From Aliivibrio wodanis (GTDB lineage Bacteria > Pseudomonadota > Gammaproteobacteria > Enterobacterales > Vibrionaceae): DNA of 64,000 bases. Shown piece by piece: positions 28,264 to 38,451 of this stretch. Within the stretch, counting starts at the first letter, position 1; the number at the start of each line of letters is the position of its first letter. A model generated the notes under the pieces. It had not been told where the DNA came from and made no database searches. It saw only the letters and a list, made by a program, of their open reading frames with translations. Position numbers and translations under genes: made by a program. The stretch covers positions 2,542,001-2,606,000 of the forward strand of contig LN554846.1 in NCBI GenBank assembly GCA_000953695.1, written 5' to 3'.

Positions 28264-29283
28264 TTATTTTTGCATTGCCAATGCGGTGTCTAACATCCGA
28301 TTCGCAAATCCCCATTCGTTATCGCACCAAACTAACATTTTTACTAAATGCCCATTACTTACTCTTGTTTGTGAACCATCGACAATGGCGCTGTGAGGAT
28401 CATGATTAAAGTCGATAGAAACAAGCGGCGCTTCAGTATAGTCAACAATGTTATGTAATGTACACCGAGATGCATTAACAATGGTTTGATTTATGTCATT
28501 AACTTTCACATTTGTATTAATTGTTACACTTAAATCCATCGCAGTGACGTTTACCGTAGGGACTCTCACGGAAATAGCTTCAAATTTGTTAGAAAATTTC
28601 GGAAAAATACGTTCAATACCTTTATGCAACTTAGTATCAACAGGAATAATAGACTGACTAGCTGCGCGAGTTCGGCGTAAGTCAGGGTGATAAGCATCAA
28701 TCACTTGTTGATCATTCATGGATGAGTGGATGGTTGTAATGGTTCCAGAGTCAATCCCAAACGCATCATCAATGGCTTTAATAATAGGAATAATACAATT
28801 GGTAGTACATGAGCCATTGGAAACAATTCTATGTTCAGGTAATAACGTATCGTGGTTAACACCATAAATGATCGTATTATCTAAATCTGTACTGCCAGGG
28901 TGTGAAAACAATACCTTCTTAGCTCCCGCTTCGATATGCTTTTCACCATCCGCCTTTGAACCATAAACACCAGTACAATCGAGAACTAAATCGACGTGCA
29001 ATGTGGCCCATGGTAAAAGAGAAATATCAGCTTGATGCAGAATCCGTATTTTATCTTGAGCACCATCAGGTAAATCGATATAAAGATATTCTTGATCATG
29101 AGTCACTTTGTGCTGGAAACGTCCATGTGTAGAGTCGTACTGAAGAAGATGTGCCATCCCTTCTGGTTGTGACAATTCATTCACCGCAACAATTTCTATT
29201 TGATCACGTTTTCCGCTTTCATATAAAGCACGAAGAACACTGCGACCAATTCGGCCAAATCCATTTATCGCCACTCTTAACAT
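28264..29283 (-). CDS. epd: D-erythrose-4-phosphate dehydrogenase
   Basis: Epd oxidises erythrose 4-phosphate to 4-phosphoerythronate with NAD+, the first step toward pyridoxal phosphate. From ATG 29283 it is 339 residues; a GTG at 29295 would add four. It has the NAD-binding start [20 protein letters not shown], the catalytic cysteine in [11 protein letters not shown] (about 150-160) and the [13 protein letters not shown] end shared with GapA-type enzymes. Epd rather than GapA is supported by the [19 protein letters not shown] stretch and by synteny with pgk, fbaA and tktA. Confidence 0.92.
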   Translation of the reverse strand: MLRVAINGFGRIGRSVLRALYESGKRDQIEIVAVNELSQPEGMAHLLQYDSTHGRFQHKVTHDQEYLYIDLPDGAQDKIRILHQADISLLPWATLHVDLVLDCTGVYGSKADGEKHIEAGAKKVLFSHPGSTDLDNTIIYGVNHDTLLPEHRIVSNGSCTTNCIIPIIKAIDDAFGIDSGTITTIHSSMNDQQVIDAYHPDLRRTRAASQSIIPVDTKLHKGIERIFPKFSNKFEAISVRVPTVNVTAMDLSVTINTNVKVNDINQTIVNASRCTLHNIVDYTEAPLVSIDFNHDPHSAIVDGSQTRVSNGHLVKMLVWCDNEWGFANRMLDTALAMQK

Positions 29284-29347
29284 AATTCCATTCACTCAGA
29301 TTTATTTGCTACCTATTGTACTCTTTTCGCTTTTTTCTTAAAGGATC

Positions 29348-29384
29348 AAAAAAGCGAAGCCACCTTTCGATAACTTCGCTTTTA
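29348..29384 (-). terminator. Terminator of tktA
   Basis: On the minus strand AAAAGCGAAG and CTTCGCTTTT pair around a 14-base loop, followed by T residues, about 38 bases after the tktA stop. Confidence 0.8.
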
Positions 29385-29421
29385 TTCAGTTACTCACTTT
29401 TATTAAGCGAATGACTTTTGA

Positions 29422-31416
29422 TTAAGCTAAAAGCTCTTTTGCTGTGTTTACTACATTTTCAGTAGTGAAACCAAACATTTTGAATAGCTCGTCAGCAGGC
29501 GCTGATTCACCAAACGTTGTCATACCGATGATCTTGCCACCGAAACCAACGTACTTGTACCAGAAATCAGCAATGCCGGCTTCAACTGCGATACGCTTGG
29601 TTACTGATGACGGTAAAACCGCTTCACGGTACGCTTCGTCTTGCTTATCAAATGCATCAGTAGATGGCATAGAAACAACACGTACTGATTTACCTTCAGC
29701 AGTCAGTTGAGCCGCAGCTTCAACTGCTAGTTCTACTTCAGAACCCGTAGCAATAAGAATTAGCTCAGGTTGGCCTTCACAATCTTTCAGGATGTAACCA
29801 CCCTTCGCGATGTTAGCTACTTGCTCAGCGTTACGATCTTGTTGTGCAAGATTTTGACGAGAGAAGATTAGTGCTGATGGGCCATCACGACGTTCAATCG
29901 CTAGTTTCCAAGAAACAGCAGACTCAACTTGGTCACATGGACGCCATGTGCTCATGTTTGGTGTTAGACGTAAAGAAGCGATCTGCTCAACAGGTTGGTG
30001 AGTCGGACCATCTTCGCCAAGACCGATAGAATCATGCGTGTACACTTGGATGTTTTGAGTTTTCATCAAAGCAGCCATGCGCATTGCGTTACGTGCGTAT
30101 TCCATAAACATTAGGAAAGTCGCGCCGTATGGTACGAAACCACCGTGCAGAGCAATACCATTCATGATAGCTGTCATAGCAAACTCACGAACACCGTAGT
30201 GAATGTAGTTACCAGAGAAATCTTCAGCCGTTAGAGATTTAGAACCAGACCACATGGTCAAGTTAGATGGTGCAAGGTCAGCAGAGCCACCCATGAACTC
30301 AGGTAGCATAGCACCAAACGCTTCTAGTGCATTTTGAGATGCCTTACGTGATGCAATGTTTGCAGGGTTTGCTTGAAGATCTGCAATGATTGCATTTGTC
30401 TTCTCTTCCCACTCAGCAGGTAGGCCACCGTTTATACGACGCTTATATTCAGCTGCCAATTCTGGGTGAGCAGCTGCGTATGCATCAAATTTTGCATTCC
30501 AAGCAGATTCTTTTGCTGTGCCTGCTTCTTTTGCATCCCACTCGCCGTAAACATCAGCAGGAATTTCAAATGCAGCGTGTTCCCAGCCAAGCTTCGCTTT
30601 AGTTGCTGCGATTTCATCAGCACCTAGTGGAGCACCGTGACAATCGTGCGTGCCTTCTTTGTTCGGAGAACCAAAACCAATAATAGTTTTAGTACAAATC
30701 AAAGTCGGACGAGGATCTGCTTTTGCTGCGATGATTGCAGCATTGATTGCATCAGCATCGTGACCATCAACAGCAGGAATTACATGCCAACCGTACGCTT
30801 CAAAACGCTTAGGTGTATCGTCAGAGAACCAACCTTCAACTTCACCATCAATAGAGATACCGTTGTCATCCCAGAAAGCAACCAGCTTACCAAGACCTAA
30901 TGTACCCGCTAGAGAACATGCTTCGTGAGAGATACCTTCCATTAAACAGCCATCGCCCATGAACACGTATGTGTTGTGGTCAACGATGTCGTGACCTTCA
31001 CGGTTAAATTGTGCCGCTAATGCTTTTTCAGCCATCGCCATACCAACACCGTTAGTGATGCCTTGGCCTAATGGACCTGTAGTAGTTTCGATGCCCGGTG
31101 CATAACCGTACTCAGGATGACCTGGAGTTTTAGAATGCAGTTGACGAAAGTTCTTTAAGTCTTCGATAGACAGGTTATAACCTGAAAGATGAAGCAGAGA
31201 ATAAATCAGCATTGAACCGTGGCCATTCGAAAGAATGAAACGGTCACGATCAGCCCACTCTGGATTTTGTGGGTTATGATTTAGGTGGCTACGCCATAAT
31301 ACTTCAGCGATGTCTGCCATACCCATTGGTGCGCCTGGATGGCCAGAATTTGCTTGTTGAACACCATCCATGCTTAAAGCGCGGATTGCATTTGCTAGAT
31401 GTTTACGTGAAGACAT
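29422..31416 (-). CDS. tktA: Transketolase
   Basis: Transketolase moves two-carbon ketol units between sugar phosphates in the non-oxidative pentose phosphate pathway, supplying erythrose 4-phosphate (the substrate of Epd). The 664 residues show the thiamine-diphosphate motif [19 protein letters not shown] followed by the DDN metal site (about 155-185), the pyrimidine domain around [14 protein letters not shown] (about 467) and a C-terminal transketolase domain. [18 protein letters not shown] lies near the N terminus. Upstream, a 386-base divergent region separates it from metK. Confidence 0.98.
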   Translation of the reverse strand: MSSRKHLANAIRALSMDGVQQANSGHPGAPMGMADIAEVLWRSHLNHNPQNPEWADRDRFILSNGHGSMLIYSLLHLSGYNLSIEDLKNFRQLHSKTPGHPEYGYAPGIETTTGPLGQGITNGVGMAMAEKALAAQFNREGHDIVDHNTYVFMGDGCLMEGISHEACSLAGTLGLGKLVAFWDDNGISIDGEVEGWFSDDTPKRFEAYGWHVIPAVDGHDADAINAAIIAAKADPRPTLICTKTIIGFGSPNKEGTHDCHGAPLGADEIAATKAKLGWEHAAFEIPADVYGEWDAKEAGTAKESAWNAKFDAYAAAHPELAAEYKRRINGGLPAEWEEKTNAIIADLQANPANIASRKASQNALEAFGAMLPEFMGGSADLAPSNLTMWSGSKSLTAEDFSGNYIHYGVREFAMTAIMNGIALHGGFVPYGATFLMFMEYARNAMRMAALMKTQNIQVYTHDSIGLGEDGPTHQPVEQIASLRLTPNMSTWRPCDQVESAVSWKLAIERRDGPSALIFSRQNLAQQDRNAEQVANIAKGGYILKDCEGQPELILIATGSEVELAVEAAAQLTAEGKSVRVVSMPSTDAFDKQDEAYREAVLPSSVTKRIAVEAGIADFWYKYVGFGGKIIGMTTFGESAPADELFKMFGFTTENVVNTAKELLA

Positions 31417-31539
31417 GCCTGCTCCTGAAAATTCGAAGGACTATATGTTTATTGAGCTAGTTAACTCTTGATTAGTTATCCATAAATATGGATTAACTTA
31501 AATTTGCAGCGCCATATTGTCGCAAAGGCTTATCTGCAC

Positions 31540-31555
31540 TGCAAACGATTACTTA
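31540..31555. promoter_or_regulatory. PurR-like site 1, tktA/metK
   Basis: CTGCAAACGATTACTT matches ANGCAANCGNTTNCNT at every fixed position but the first. It lies about 125 bases upstream of tktA. Confidence 0.45.
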
Positions 31556-31624
31556 ATAAATAAGAGGCTTTTTTTCACGGTTTTGAAAGAAAACTGTATT
31601 TTTATAGACAATTATCCTCTTCTA

Positions 31625-31640
31625 ACGCAAACGATTGGTT
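31625..31640. promoter_or_regulatory. PurR-like site 2, tktA/metK
   Basis: ACGCAAACGATTGGTT matches ANGCAANCGNTTNCNT with one mismatch (G for C at position 14). It lies about 35 bases upstream of the possible metK -35 element. Confidence 0.45.
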
Positions 31641-31673
31641 ATGACATATATCCTAGTACTTTAATAAAATGAG

Positions 31674-31701
31674 TTGTAATTAACCAACTTTGCTTTATTA
31701 T
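31674..31701 (+). promoter_or_regulatory. Candidate metK promoter
   Basis: TTGTAA and TATTAT with a 16-base spacer, about 100 bases upstream of the metK start. Sequence match only. Confidence 0.4.
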
Positions 31702-31802
31702 GGCCGTCTAGATGGAAGAACACCTACACTGTTAAACGTATAGACTTACATAGTCTGTGGGTATTTTCTTAAAATTTATTACCTATAGAAGTGGAGCTCA
31801 TC

Positions 31803-32957
31803 ATGGCTAAGCACCTATTTACCTCTGAGTCAGTATCAGAAGGTCATCCAGATAAAATTGCAGACCAAATTTCAGATGCTGTACTTGATGCGATCTTAGA
31901 ACAAGATCCAAAAGCACGTGTTGCTTGTGAAACGTACGTAAAAACTGGCATGGTTATGGTCGGTGGTGAAGTAACAACTTCTGCATGGGTTGATATCGAA
32001 GAAATCACTCGTGAAACCGTTCGTGAAATTGGTTATGTTCATTCAGACATGGGCTTTGATGCAAACTCTTGTGCTGTATTAAATACGATTGGTAAGCAAT
32101 CTCCAGACATCAACCAAGGTGTTGATAAAGCTGACCCTAAAGAGCAAGGTGCTGGTGATCAAGGCATCATGTTTGGTTACGCGACAAACGAAACTCCAAT
32201 TTTAATGCCCGCTCCAATTACTTACTCTCACCTACTTGTTCAAAAACAAGCAGAAGTACGTAAAAGCGGCAAACTGGACTTCTTACGTCCAGATGCAAAA
32301 TCTCAAGTAACTTTCCAATACGACCAAGGTAAAATTGTTGGTATTGATGCTGTTGTTCTTTCAACTCAACACAGTGATTCTGTAACAACTGCAGATCTTC
32401 GTGAAGCGGTAATGGAAGAGATCATCAAACCTGTACTTCCTCAAGAATGGCTAAATAAAGACACTAACTTCTTTATTAACCCAACAGGTCGTTTTGTTAT
32501 CGGTGGCCCAATGGGTGACTGTGGCCTTACTGGTCGTAAAATCATCGTAGATACTTACGGCGGCGCAGCTCGTCACGGTGGTGGTGCATTCTCTGGTAAA
32601 GATCCATCAAAAGTTGACCGCTCAGCAGCATATGCTGCACGTTATGTAGCGAAAAATATCGTTGCAGCTGGCATGGCTGATCGTTGTGAAATTCAACTTT
32701 CATACGCTATCGGTATTGCAGATCCAACATCAATCATGGTTGAAACGTTTGGTACTGAAAAAGTATCTCACGACATCATCATTGAAGCGGTTCGTCAGCA
32801 CTTTGACCTACGTCCATATGGTCTACAAGAAATGCTTAATCTTCTTCAACCTATCTACAAGAAGACAGCAGCATACGGTCACTTCGGTCGTGAAGAGTTC
32901 CCTTGGGAAGCGACAGATAAAGCTGAAATCCTTCGTGATTTCGCAGGTATTAAGTAA
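31803..32957 (+). CDS. metK: S-adenosylmethionine synthetase
   Basis: MetK makes S-adenosylmethionine from methionine and ATP in the cytosol. From ATG 31803 (GTGGAG eight bases upstream) it is 384 residues, the same as E. coli; an in-frame ATG at 31791 is less likely. Signatures are [19 protein letters not shown] at the N terminus, [12 protein letters not shown] (about 115) and [19 protein letters not shown] (about 260-278). It is divergent from tktA and ends in a UUCG-loop terminator. Its product is used by the nearby trmB, rsmE, trmN6 and hemW enzymes, although that is general metabolism rather than an operon link. Confidence 0.98.
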   Translation: MAKHLFTSESVSEGHPDKIADQISDAVLDAILEQDPKARVACETYVKTGMVMVGGEVTTSAWVDIEEITRETVREIGYVHSDMGFDANSCAVLNTIGKQSPDINQGVDKADPKEQGAGDQGIMFGYATNETPILMPAPITYSHLLVQKQAEVRKSGKLDFLRPDAKSQVTFQYDQGKIVGIDAVVLSTQHSDSVTTADLREAVMEEIIKPVLPQEWLNKDTNFFINPTGRFVIGGPMGDCGLTGRKIIVDTYGGAARHGGGAFSGKDPSKVDRSAAYAARYVAKNIVAAGMADRCEIQLSYAIGIADPTSIMVETFGTEKVSHDIIIEAVRQHFDLRPYGLQEMLNLLQPIYKKTAAYGHFGREEFPWEATDKAEILRDFAGIK

Positions 32958-32978
32958 TTTATTACTTAAACTGACACT

Positions 32979-33008
32979 AAAAGGAAGCTTCGGCTTCCTT
33001 TTTTGTTT
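32979..33008 (+). terminator. Terminator of metK
   Basis: AAGGAAGC and GCTTCCTT pair around a stable TTCG loop followed by a T-rich run. Confidence 0.92.
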
Positions 33009-33069
33009 TTTACCCCCATATACTTTTTATATGTATGATTCGATAACGGCATTCAAATAAAGAGATTCA

Positions 33070-33576
33070 ATGACCCCACTTCAACAAGCCTCCATTGCTA
33101 AAGCTCAACAATGTATTCAACAAGCATCAGCCTTTTTTAATCGCCCTTTCTCTCTACCAGAGATTAATTTTACTCAGCGTGGGAAAATTGCAGGTACCGC
33201 TCGCCTTCAAGGGTGGGAAATCAGAATTAATCCCGTATTATTAGAAGAGAATCAACAGACTTTTATTAATGAAGTGATTCCTCATGAAATCGCTCATTTG
33301 ATTACATTTAAACTGTATGGTCGAGTGAGACCACACGGAAAAGAGTGGCAAGGTGTGATGAATCAAGTTTTCAATTTACCGGCAAGAACCACACACAGCT
33401 TTAGCGTTGATTCGGTAAAGGGAAAAACCTTTCCTTATCGTTGTAAATGCACAACACACGAACTTACTGTTCGCCGCCATAATCGAGTTGAACGTAAAGA
33501 AACCCAATACCTTTGTAAAGCGTGTCAGTCACCATTAAAGCTTTCTAGACGTCGTTTACAAACAACGGAAAAATAG
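33070..33576 (+). CDS. sprT: SprT-family zinc metalloprotease-like protein
   Basis: The 168 residues carry the SprT signature: the HExxH zinc motif in [16 protein letters not shown] (about 74-89), then a C-terminal zinc ribbon with CKC and CKAC cysteine pairs. Eukaryotic relatives (Spartan) degrade DNA-protein crosslinks; the bacterial role is not well established. It lies between metK and endA, as in E. coli. AAAGAGA precedes the ATG. Confidence 0.9.
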   Translation: MTPLQQASIAKAQQCIQQASAFFNRPFSLPEINFTQRGKIAGTARLQGWEIRINPVLLEENQQTFINEVIPHEIAHLITFKLYGRVRPHGKEWQGVMNQVFNLPARTTHSFSVDSVKGKTFPYRCKCTTHELTVRRHNRVERKETQYLCKACQSPLKLSRRRLQTTEK

Positions 33577-33675
33577 AAAACACCCACTTTCTCATTCTAG
33601 TAATTAATTTATCTATAATGCGAATTAACAATAAGCTACCCTTACTGTATTAATATAATAATCAGTAGGTTTACC

Positions 33676-34380
33676 ATGACATTAATTCGCTTAGTTATCA
33701 GCATTATCGCTATAACTTTTAGTTTCAGTGCACTTTCCGCTCCCCCTTCTTCATTTTCTAAAGCTAAAAAATTAGCCGTAAAAATCTATCTTGATCACCC
33801 TACCTCTTTCTATTGTGGTTGTGACATTACATGGAAAGATAAAAAGAAAGGCATTCCTGACTTAGAAAGCTGTGGCTATGAAGTGCGAAAACAAGAAAAA
33901 CGCGCCAGTCGCATTGAATGGGAGCACGTAGTCCCTGCTTGGCAATTTGGTCATCAACGCCAATGTTGGCAAGATGGCGGGCGTAAGAATTGCACAAAAA
34001 ATGACAAAAACTTTAAAATGATGGAAGCAGACTTACACAATTTAGTACCAGCTATTGGTGAAGTGAATGGCGATCGTTCTAATTTTCGTTTTTCACAATG
34101 GAATGGCAGTAAAGGGGCTAATTATGGTCAATGTGCCTTTAAAGTCGATTTTAAAGGTCGTGTTGCTGAACCACCAGCACAATCACGAGGTGCGATTGCC
34201 CGTACCTACATGTATATGAATAAAGAGTATCGCTTTAACTTATCTAAAGCACAGCGACAACTAATGGAAGCATGGGATAAACAATACCCTGTGTCTGCTT
34301 GGGAATGTGAACGAGATCAGCGTATTGCCAAGATCCAAGGTAATCACAATCAATTCGTCTTCAAAGCATGTACTAAATAA
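33676..34380 (+). CDS. endA: Endonuclease I, secreted/periplasmic DNase
   Basis: EndA (Dns in Vibrio) degrades double-stranded DNA outside the cytoplasm and is known in V. cholerae to limit natural transformation. The 234 residues begin with a cleaved signal peptide ([20 protein letters not shown], then A). The mature part has the beta-beta-alpha-metal nuclease site around [13 protein letters not shown] (about 78-90), [19 protein letters not shown] (about 118) and several cysteines likely to form disulphides. It lies between sprT and rsmE, as in E. coli. Confidence 0.95.
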   Translation: MTLIRLVISIIAITFSFSALSAPPSSFSKAKKLAVKIYLDHPTSFYCGCDITWKDKKKGIPDLESCGYEVRKQEKRASRIEWEHVVPAWQFGHQRQCWQDGGRKNCTKNDKNFKMMEADLHNLVPAIGEVNGDRSNFRFSQWNGSKGANYGQCAFKVDFKGRVAEPPAQSRGAIARTYMYMNKEYRFNLSKAQRQLMEAWDKQYPVSAWECERDQRIAKIQGNHNQFVFKACTK

Positions 34381-34462
34381 CTAAACAGACTCTAAATAGA
34401 GGTTGAAAAAGCACAATTTAACCTCCATCCTTAAATATAAGATAGTTAAAGAAAAGTAGACC

Positions 34463-35194
34463 ATGAGAATACCTAGAATTCATCATCCAGATGCCCTTCC
34501 ATCACAAGGGAAAATTAATTTAAGTGATGATGCAGCCAACCACGTTGGTCGCGTAATGCGAATGAAAGAAGGCGAGTCGGTATTACTGTTTGACGGCAGT
34601 GGTGCTGAGTTTCCTGCTGTGATCACTTCAGCCTCTAAGAAAAGTGTTGAAGTTGAAATCAGTGAACGTGTTGAGCGTAGCAGTGAATCACCGCTAAATT
34701 TACATTTAGGCCAAGTGGTTTCTCGTGGTGATAAAATGGAATTCACTATTCAAAAATCAGTAGAATTGGGAGTAAATATCATTACTCCTCTAATTTCAGA
34801 GCGTTGTGGTGTTAAATTAAATAAAGAACGCTTCGAGAAGAAACTCGACCAATGGCAAAAAATTGCAATTGCTGCATGCGAGCAATCTGGCCGTAATATC
34901 GTTCCTGAAATACGTCCGATTATGTCATTAGAAGAGTGGTGTGCTGAAGAATATGAAGGCTTAAAACTAAACCTTCATCCAAGAGCAAAATACTCAATCA
35001 ACACACTGCCAGAACCAGTCACTAATGTTCGCTTGTTAATTGGGCCAGAAGGTGGTTTATCGTCTGATGAAATTGACATGACTGAACAATATCAATTTGA
35101 AGAAACTCTGCTTGGTCCTCGTGTTCTTAGAACCGAAACCGCAGCGCTTACCGCAATTACTGCCCTACAAGTTCGTTTTGGCGATCTTGGCTAA
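34463..35194 (+). CDS. rsmE: 16S rRNA m3U1498 methyltransferase RsmE
   Basis: RsmE methylates U1498 of 16S rRNA using S-adenosylmethionine. The 243 residues have an N-terminal PUA-like domain (RIPRIHHPD ... [12 protein letters not shown]) and a C-terminal SPOUT trefoil-knot domain with [17 protein letters not shown] and [15 protein letters not shown]. gshB starts 13 bases after its stop, so the two are co-transcribed, in the same order as E. coli. Confidence 0.96.
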   Translation: MRIPRIHHPDALPSQGKINLSDDAANHVGRVMRMKEGESVLLFDGSGAEFPAVITSASKKSVEVEISERVERSSESPLNLHLGQVVSRGDKMEFTIQKSVELGVNIITPLISERCGVKLNKERFEKKLDQWQKIAIAACEQSGRNIVPEIRPIMSLEEWCAEEYEGLKLNLHPRAKYSINTLPEPVTNVRLLIGPEGGLSSDEIDMTEQYQFEETLLGPRVLRTETAALTAITALQVRFGDLG

Positions 35195-35207
35195 CTGGAG
35201 AAATACA

Positions 35208-36155
35208 ATGATCAAACTCGGTATCGTAATGGATCCAATCTCGTCTATTAACATCAAGAAAGACTCTAGCTTTGCCATGATGCTTGAAGCTCAAAAGCGC
35301 GGCTGGGAAATCCATTACATGGAAATGGCCGACCTACATCTAGATCAAGGTAAAGCAGTTGCTGATACCAAGGTTGTCACGCTGAAAGAAGACCCAACAA
35401 GTTGGTACGAATTCACATCAGAGCAAACCATTGACCTTGCCGATCTTGATGCCGTATTAATGCGTAAAGATCCTCCGTTTGATACAGAGTACATCTACGC
35501 GACCTACATTCTTGAACGCGCAGAAATTCAAGGTGCTTTAATTGTAAATAAACCACAAAGCTTACGTGATTGTAACGAGAAGCTATTTACGGCTTGGTTC
35601 CCTGAACTAACACCAACAACTTTAGTGACTCGTAAAGCGGAAAAAATTAAAGCGTTCCGTGAAGAGCATGGCGATATTATCCTTAAACCACTTGATGGCA
35701 TGGGTGGCGCATCAATCTTTCGTGTAAAAGCTGGCGATCCAAACGTATCAGTGATCATTGAGACACTGACTAATCACGAACAAAATTACTGTATGGCACA
35801 AACGTTTGTTCCAGATATTAGCAATGGTGATAAACGCATTCTTGTTGTTGATGGTGAACCAATGCCTTACTGCTTAGCTCGTATTCCAGCTAAAGGCGAA
35901 ACTCGTGGTAACTTGGCTGCTGGCGGTACTGGTGAAGCGCGTCCATTAAGTGAGACTGACTGGGCAATTGCTAATGCCGTAGCTCCAACATTGAAAGAAA
36001 AAGGCTTAATTTTTGTTGGCCTTGATGTTATTGGTGACAAACTGACTGAAATCAACGTAACTAGCCCGACTTGTATCAAAGAAATTGAAGCTGCATTTGA
36101 TATTTCAATCACAGGCAAACTGATGGATGCTATTGAGCGAAAAATTAACGCTTAG
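35208..36155 (+). CDS. gshB: Glutathione synthetase
   Basis: GshB joins gamma-glutamylcysteine and glycine with ATP, the second step of glutathione synthesis. From ATG 35208 (CTGGAG upstream) it is 315 residues; the longer frame from 35097 overlaps rsmE and is not credible. The ATP-grasp fold shows in DIILKPLDGMGGASIFR (about 155-171), MAQTFVPDISNGDKRI (about 198), RGNLAAGGTGEARPL and the closing INVTSPTCIKEIE. Confidence 0.97.
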   Translation: MIKLGIVMDPISSINIKKDSSFAMMLEAQKRGWEIHYMEMADLHLDQGKAVADTKVVTLKEDPTSWYEFTSEQTIDLADLDAVLMRKDPPFDTEYIYATYILERAEIQGALIVNKPQSLRDCNEKLFTAWFPELTPTTLVTRKAEKIKAFREEHGDIILKPLDGMGGASIFRVKAGDPNVSVIIETLTNHEQNYCMAQTFVPDISNGDKRILVVDGEPMPYCLARIPAKGETRGNLAAGGTGEARPLSETDWAIANAVAPTLKEKGLIFVGLDVIGDKLTEINVTSPTCIKEIEAAFDISITGKLMDAIERKINA

Positions 36156-36220
36156 TAAATCCAAATGATATGAAGGGGGTTTGTCCCCCTTCAATCGAAC
36201 TAAGTTATTTAGGAGGCTCT

Positions 36221-36784
36221 GTGGATTTAAAAAACCATTTTTTAGTCGCAATGCCTAGTATGAAAGATCCTTTCTTTCAGCGAAGCGTCATCTACATTTG
36301 TGAGCATGATTCAGGAGGAACCATGGGCTTGCGCATTAATGAAACCGTTCCAATTTCATTAAAAGGCATGCTAGAACAGATTGAATTAGATAATCCATCT
36401 CCAATTGTGTTCCCACAGACATTAACTCAACCAGTTCTTAATGGTGGACCTGTTTCTGATGATCGCGGCTTTGTCCTTCATTCAGAAAAAGATACTTATA
36501 CTTCAAGTATCCAAGTCACCGATGAGTTATATGTCACAACATCAAAAGATATTCTTGCGACGTTAGGAACCGAAGAACAACCTCAGAAATATTTAGTCGC
36601 TCTTGGTTATTCTGGATGGGATGCAGGTCAATTAGAGCAAGAATTATCTGAGAATACATGGTTAACCCTAGAAGCAGATCCTTCTGTTATTTTTGATACT
36701 CCTATCCCTGATCGGTGGCGAAAAGCGATCGAAATATTAGGCATTAATCCTGCAAATTTATCCAGCGAGGTTGGACACGCATGA
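36221..36784 (+). CDS. yqgE: YqgE/AlgH-family protein (UPF0301)
   Basis: The 187 residues start at a GTG (36221) with AGGAGG seven bases upstream, giving the usual N terminus [20 protein letters not shown]. The in-frame ATG at 36170 has no such site. The family motif [19 protein letters not shown] follows. The biochemical function is not established; the Pseudomonas relative AlgH affects virulence genes. It overlaps ruvX by four bases (ATGA), the conserved yqgE-ruvX pair. Confidence 0.93.
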   Translation: MDLKNHFLVAMPSMKDPFFQRSVIYICEHDSGGTMGLRINETVPISLKGMLEQIELDNPSPIVFPQTLTQPVLNGGPVSDDRGFVLHSEKDTYTSSIQVTDELYVTTSKDILATLGTEEQPQKYLVALGYSGWDAGQLEQELSENTWLTLEADPSVIFDTPIPDRWRKAIEILGINPANLSSEVGHA

Positions 36785-37206
36785 GTTCACGTACCATTAT
36801 GGCATTTGATTTTGGCACCAAAAGTATTGGCTCAGCCATTGGCCAAGAGATCACAGGTACTGCAAGTCCATTAAAAGCGTTTAAAGCACAAGATGGCACC
36901 CCTAATTGGGATGATATTGAAAAGCAAATCAAAGAATGGCAACCAGATTTAATCGTTGTTGGTTTACCTACCGATCTTCACGGTAAAGAACTAGAAACTA
37001 TTACGCCCAAGGCAAAGAAATTTGCGAACCGTCTGCATGGCCGTTTTGGTAATCAAGTTGAGCTACACGACGAGCGCTTATCAACGGCTGAAGCTCGTGC
37101 GGATTTATTTGAGTTTGGTGGCTATAAAGCGTTATCGAAAGGTAATATTGATTGTCAGTCTGCGGTAGTGATTTTAGAAAGCTGGTTTGAGAGTCAATGG
37201 GGCTAA
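36781..37206 (+). CDS. ruvX: RuvX/YqgF, pre-16S rRNA processing nuclease
   Basis: This RNase H-fold protein is needed for maturation of the 5' end of 16S rRNA and was named a Holliday junction resolvase homologue. The 141 residues show the fold's catalytic start [18 protein letters not shown], the [11 protein letters not shown] loop, [11 protein letters not shown] and a final Asp in [12 protein letters not shown]. Its start overlaps the yqgE stop. It is followed by a family A repeat and then by convergent pilU. Confidence 0.94.
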   Translation: MSSRTIMAFDFGTKSIGSAIGQEITGTASPLKAFKAQDGTPNWDDIEKQIKEWQPDLIVVGLPTDLHGKELETITPKAKKFANRLHGRFGNQVELHDERLSTAEARADLFEFGGYKALSKGNIDCQSAVVILESWFESQWG

Positions 37207-37207
37207 G

Positions 37208-37338
37208 AACTAGAAACTAGGGACTAGAACGCTTCGCTCCTATAAGATCAAAAGCAGATATTAAGAGCAGTAATCATTTTACGTATTACTGCTCTTATAG
37301 TTTCTAGAGCGTAGCGTTCTAGTTAGCAAAGCGTATCT
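37208..37338. repeat. Intergenic inverted-repeat element, family A copy 3 (two arms)
   Basis: Between convergent ruvX and pilU. Left: degenerate 7-mers ACTAGAA, ACTAGGG, ACTAGAA (about 37209-37230) leading into CGCTTCGCTCCTATAA. Centre: hairpin AAGAGCAGTAAT/ATTACTGCTCTT (37263-37296). Right (37297-37335): the inverse arm, whose reverse complement reads ATACGCTTTGCTAACTAGAA then CGCTACGCTCTAG. This is the fullest family A copy and shows that the element is an inverted repeat. Confidence 0.8.
37263..37296. terminator. Hairpin between ruvX and pilU
   Basis: A perfect 12-base stem, AAGAGCAGTAAT/ATTACTGCTCTT, with a 10-base loop, between convergent genes. It lacks a long T tract, so termination is probable but not certain. 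Confidence 0.6.
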
Positions 37339-37341
37339 CTT

Positions 37342-38451
37342 TTAGTCTAACGATATCGACACGTTATCTAAACTCGACGAGCCAAATGAATCACCACGCT
37401 TCGTCTTCAACATCAACCTCAAATCATTGGCAGAATCTGCACTGTGCAGCGCTTCATCTTCCGAAATCTTACCTGCCACCACCAAATCAAACAAACACTG
37501 ATCAAACGTCTGCATGCCTGATTCTCGTGATTTAGCCATGGTTGCTTTTAGTTCATGCAAATCACCACGACGGATCAGATCCGAAATACGAGGAGTATTT
37601 AATAAAACCTCATAAACACCATGGCGGCCATTACCATTAGCATCAGGAACAAGTTGCTGAGCAATAACCCCTTTAAGATTCATTGAGAGATCAAACAAAA
37701 ATTGTTCTTTTTGATCTTTTGGGACTAAATGAAGAATTCGTTCCAACGCTTGGTTAGCATTATTTGCATGCAACGTTGCCATACAAAGATGACCGGTTTC
37801 AGCAAATGTCATAGCATATTCCATTGTATCTCGACTTCGAATCTCACCAATCAAAATCATATCAGGAGCTTGTCGTAATGAATTTTTTAAGGCAACTTCG
37901 TAACTTTCTGTATCTAGCCCAACTTCACGTTGAGTAACAATGCATTTATTATGTGGATGTACAAATTCAATAGGATCTTCGACCGTCAATATATGCCCTG
38001 ATCGGTTATCATTACGATACCCAGTCATTGCAGCCATAGAGGTTGACTTACCAGATCCAGTAGCACCAACGACTAAAATCAATCCACGCTTTGTAACCGC
38101 TAAATCTTTCATTATTTCAGGAAGGTGCAGTGAATCCATTGATGGTATCTTAGTTTCAATACGGCGGATCACAGCACCTGGTTGTTCTCGCTGCCAAAAT
38201 GCGCTGACACGGAAACGACCACTATCCTTCACTATCGCAAAATTAGCTTCTAGTTTTTGATTAAATTCTTTATGACGCTCATCATCCATCATTTCTGCTA
38301 GTAATGCTGTGATAGACTTTACCGTCTGTTTTTTACCTAACGCTTGAAGCTCTCCATCAACACGCAACAGACACGGTGCATCTACCGTCAAATAAATATC
38401 AGAAGCTTTTAAAGAAACCATTTGGTTAAGTATTTCATTAAGCATCATCAT
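37342..38451 (-). CDS. pilU: Type IV pilus retraction accessory ATPase PilU
   Basis: PilU is a hexameric cytoplasmic ATPase that assists PilT in pulling back type IV pili. The 369 residues have the PilT/GspE fold: Walker A VVGATGSGKSTS (about 130), Asp box, Walker B MILIGEIRSRDTMEYAMTFA and the His box GHLCMATLHANNA. Its first ATG overlaps the last base of the pilT stop (TAATG), so translation is coupled. It ends just before the family A repeat. Confidence 0.96.
   Translation of the reverse strand: MMMLNEILNQMVSLKASDIYLTVDAPCLLRVDGELQALGKKQTVKSITALLAEMMDDERHKEFNQKLEANFAIVKDSGRFRVSAFWQREQPGAVIRRIETKIPSMDSLHLPEIMKDLAVTKRGLILVVGATGSGKSTSMAAMTGYRNDNRSGHILTVEDPIEFVHPHNKCIVTQREVGLDTESYEVALKNSLRQAPDMILIGEIRSRDTMEYAMTFAETGHLCMATLHANNANQALERILHLVPKDQKEQFLFDLSMNLKGVIAQQLVPDANGNGRHGVYEVLLNTPRISDLIRRGDLHELKATMAKSRESGMQTFDQCLFDLVVAGKISEDEALHSADSANDLRLMLKTKRGDSFGSSSLDNVSISLD

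Larger units (their letters stand above)
31417..31802. other. Divergent regulatory region tktA/metK
   Basis: No gene is visible. It holds two PurR-like sites (31540-31555 and 31625-31640) and a possible metK promoter (TTGTAA 31674-31679, TATTAT 31696-31701). Partial MetJ-like sequence occurs around 31706-31725 and 31741-31760 (AGACTTAC and ATAGTCTG), each far from the AGACGTCT consensus, so MetJ control is only a possibility. Confidence 0.6.
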
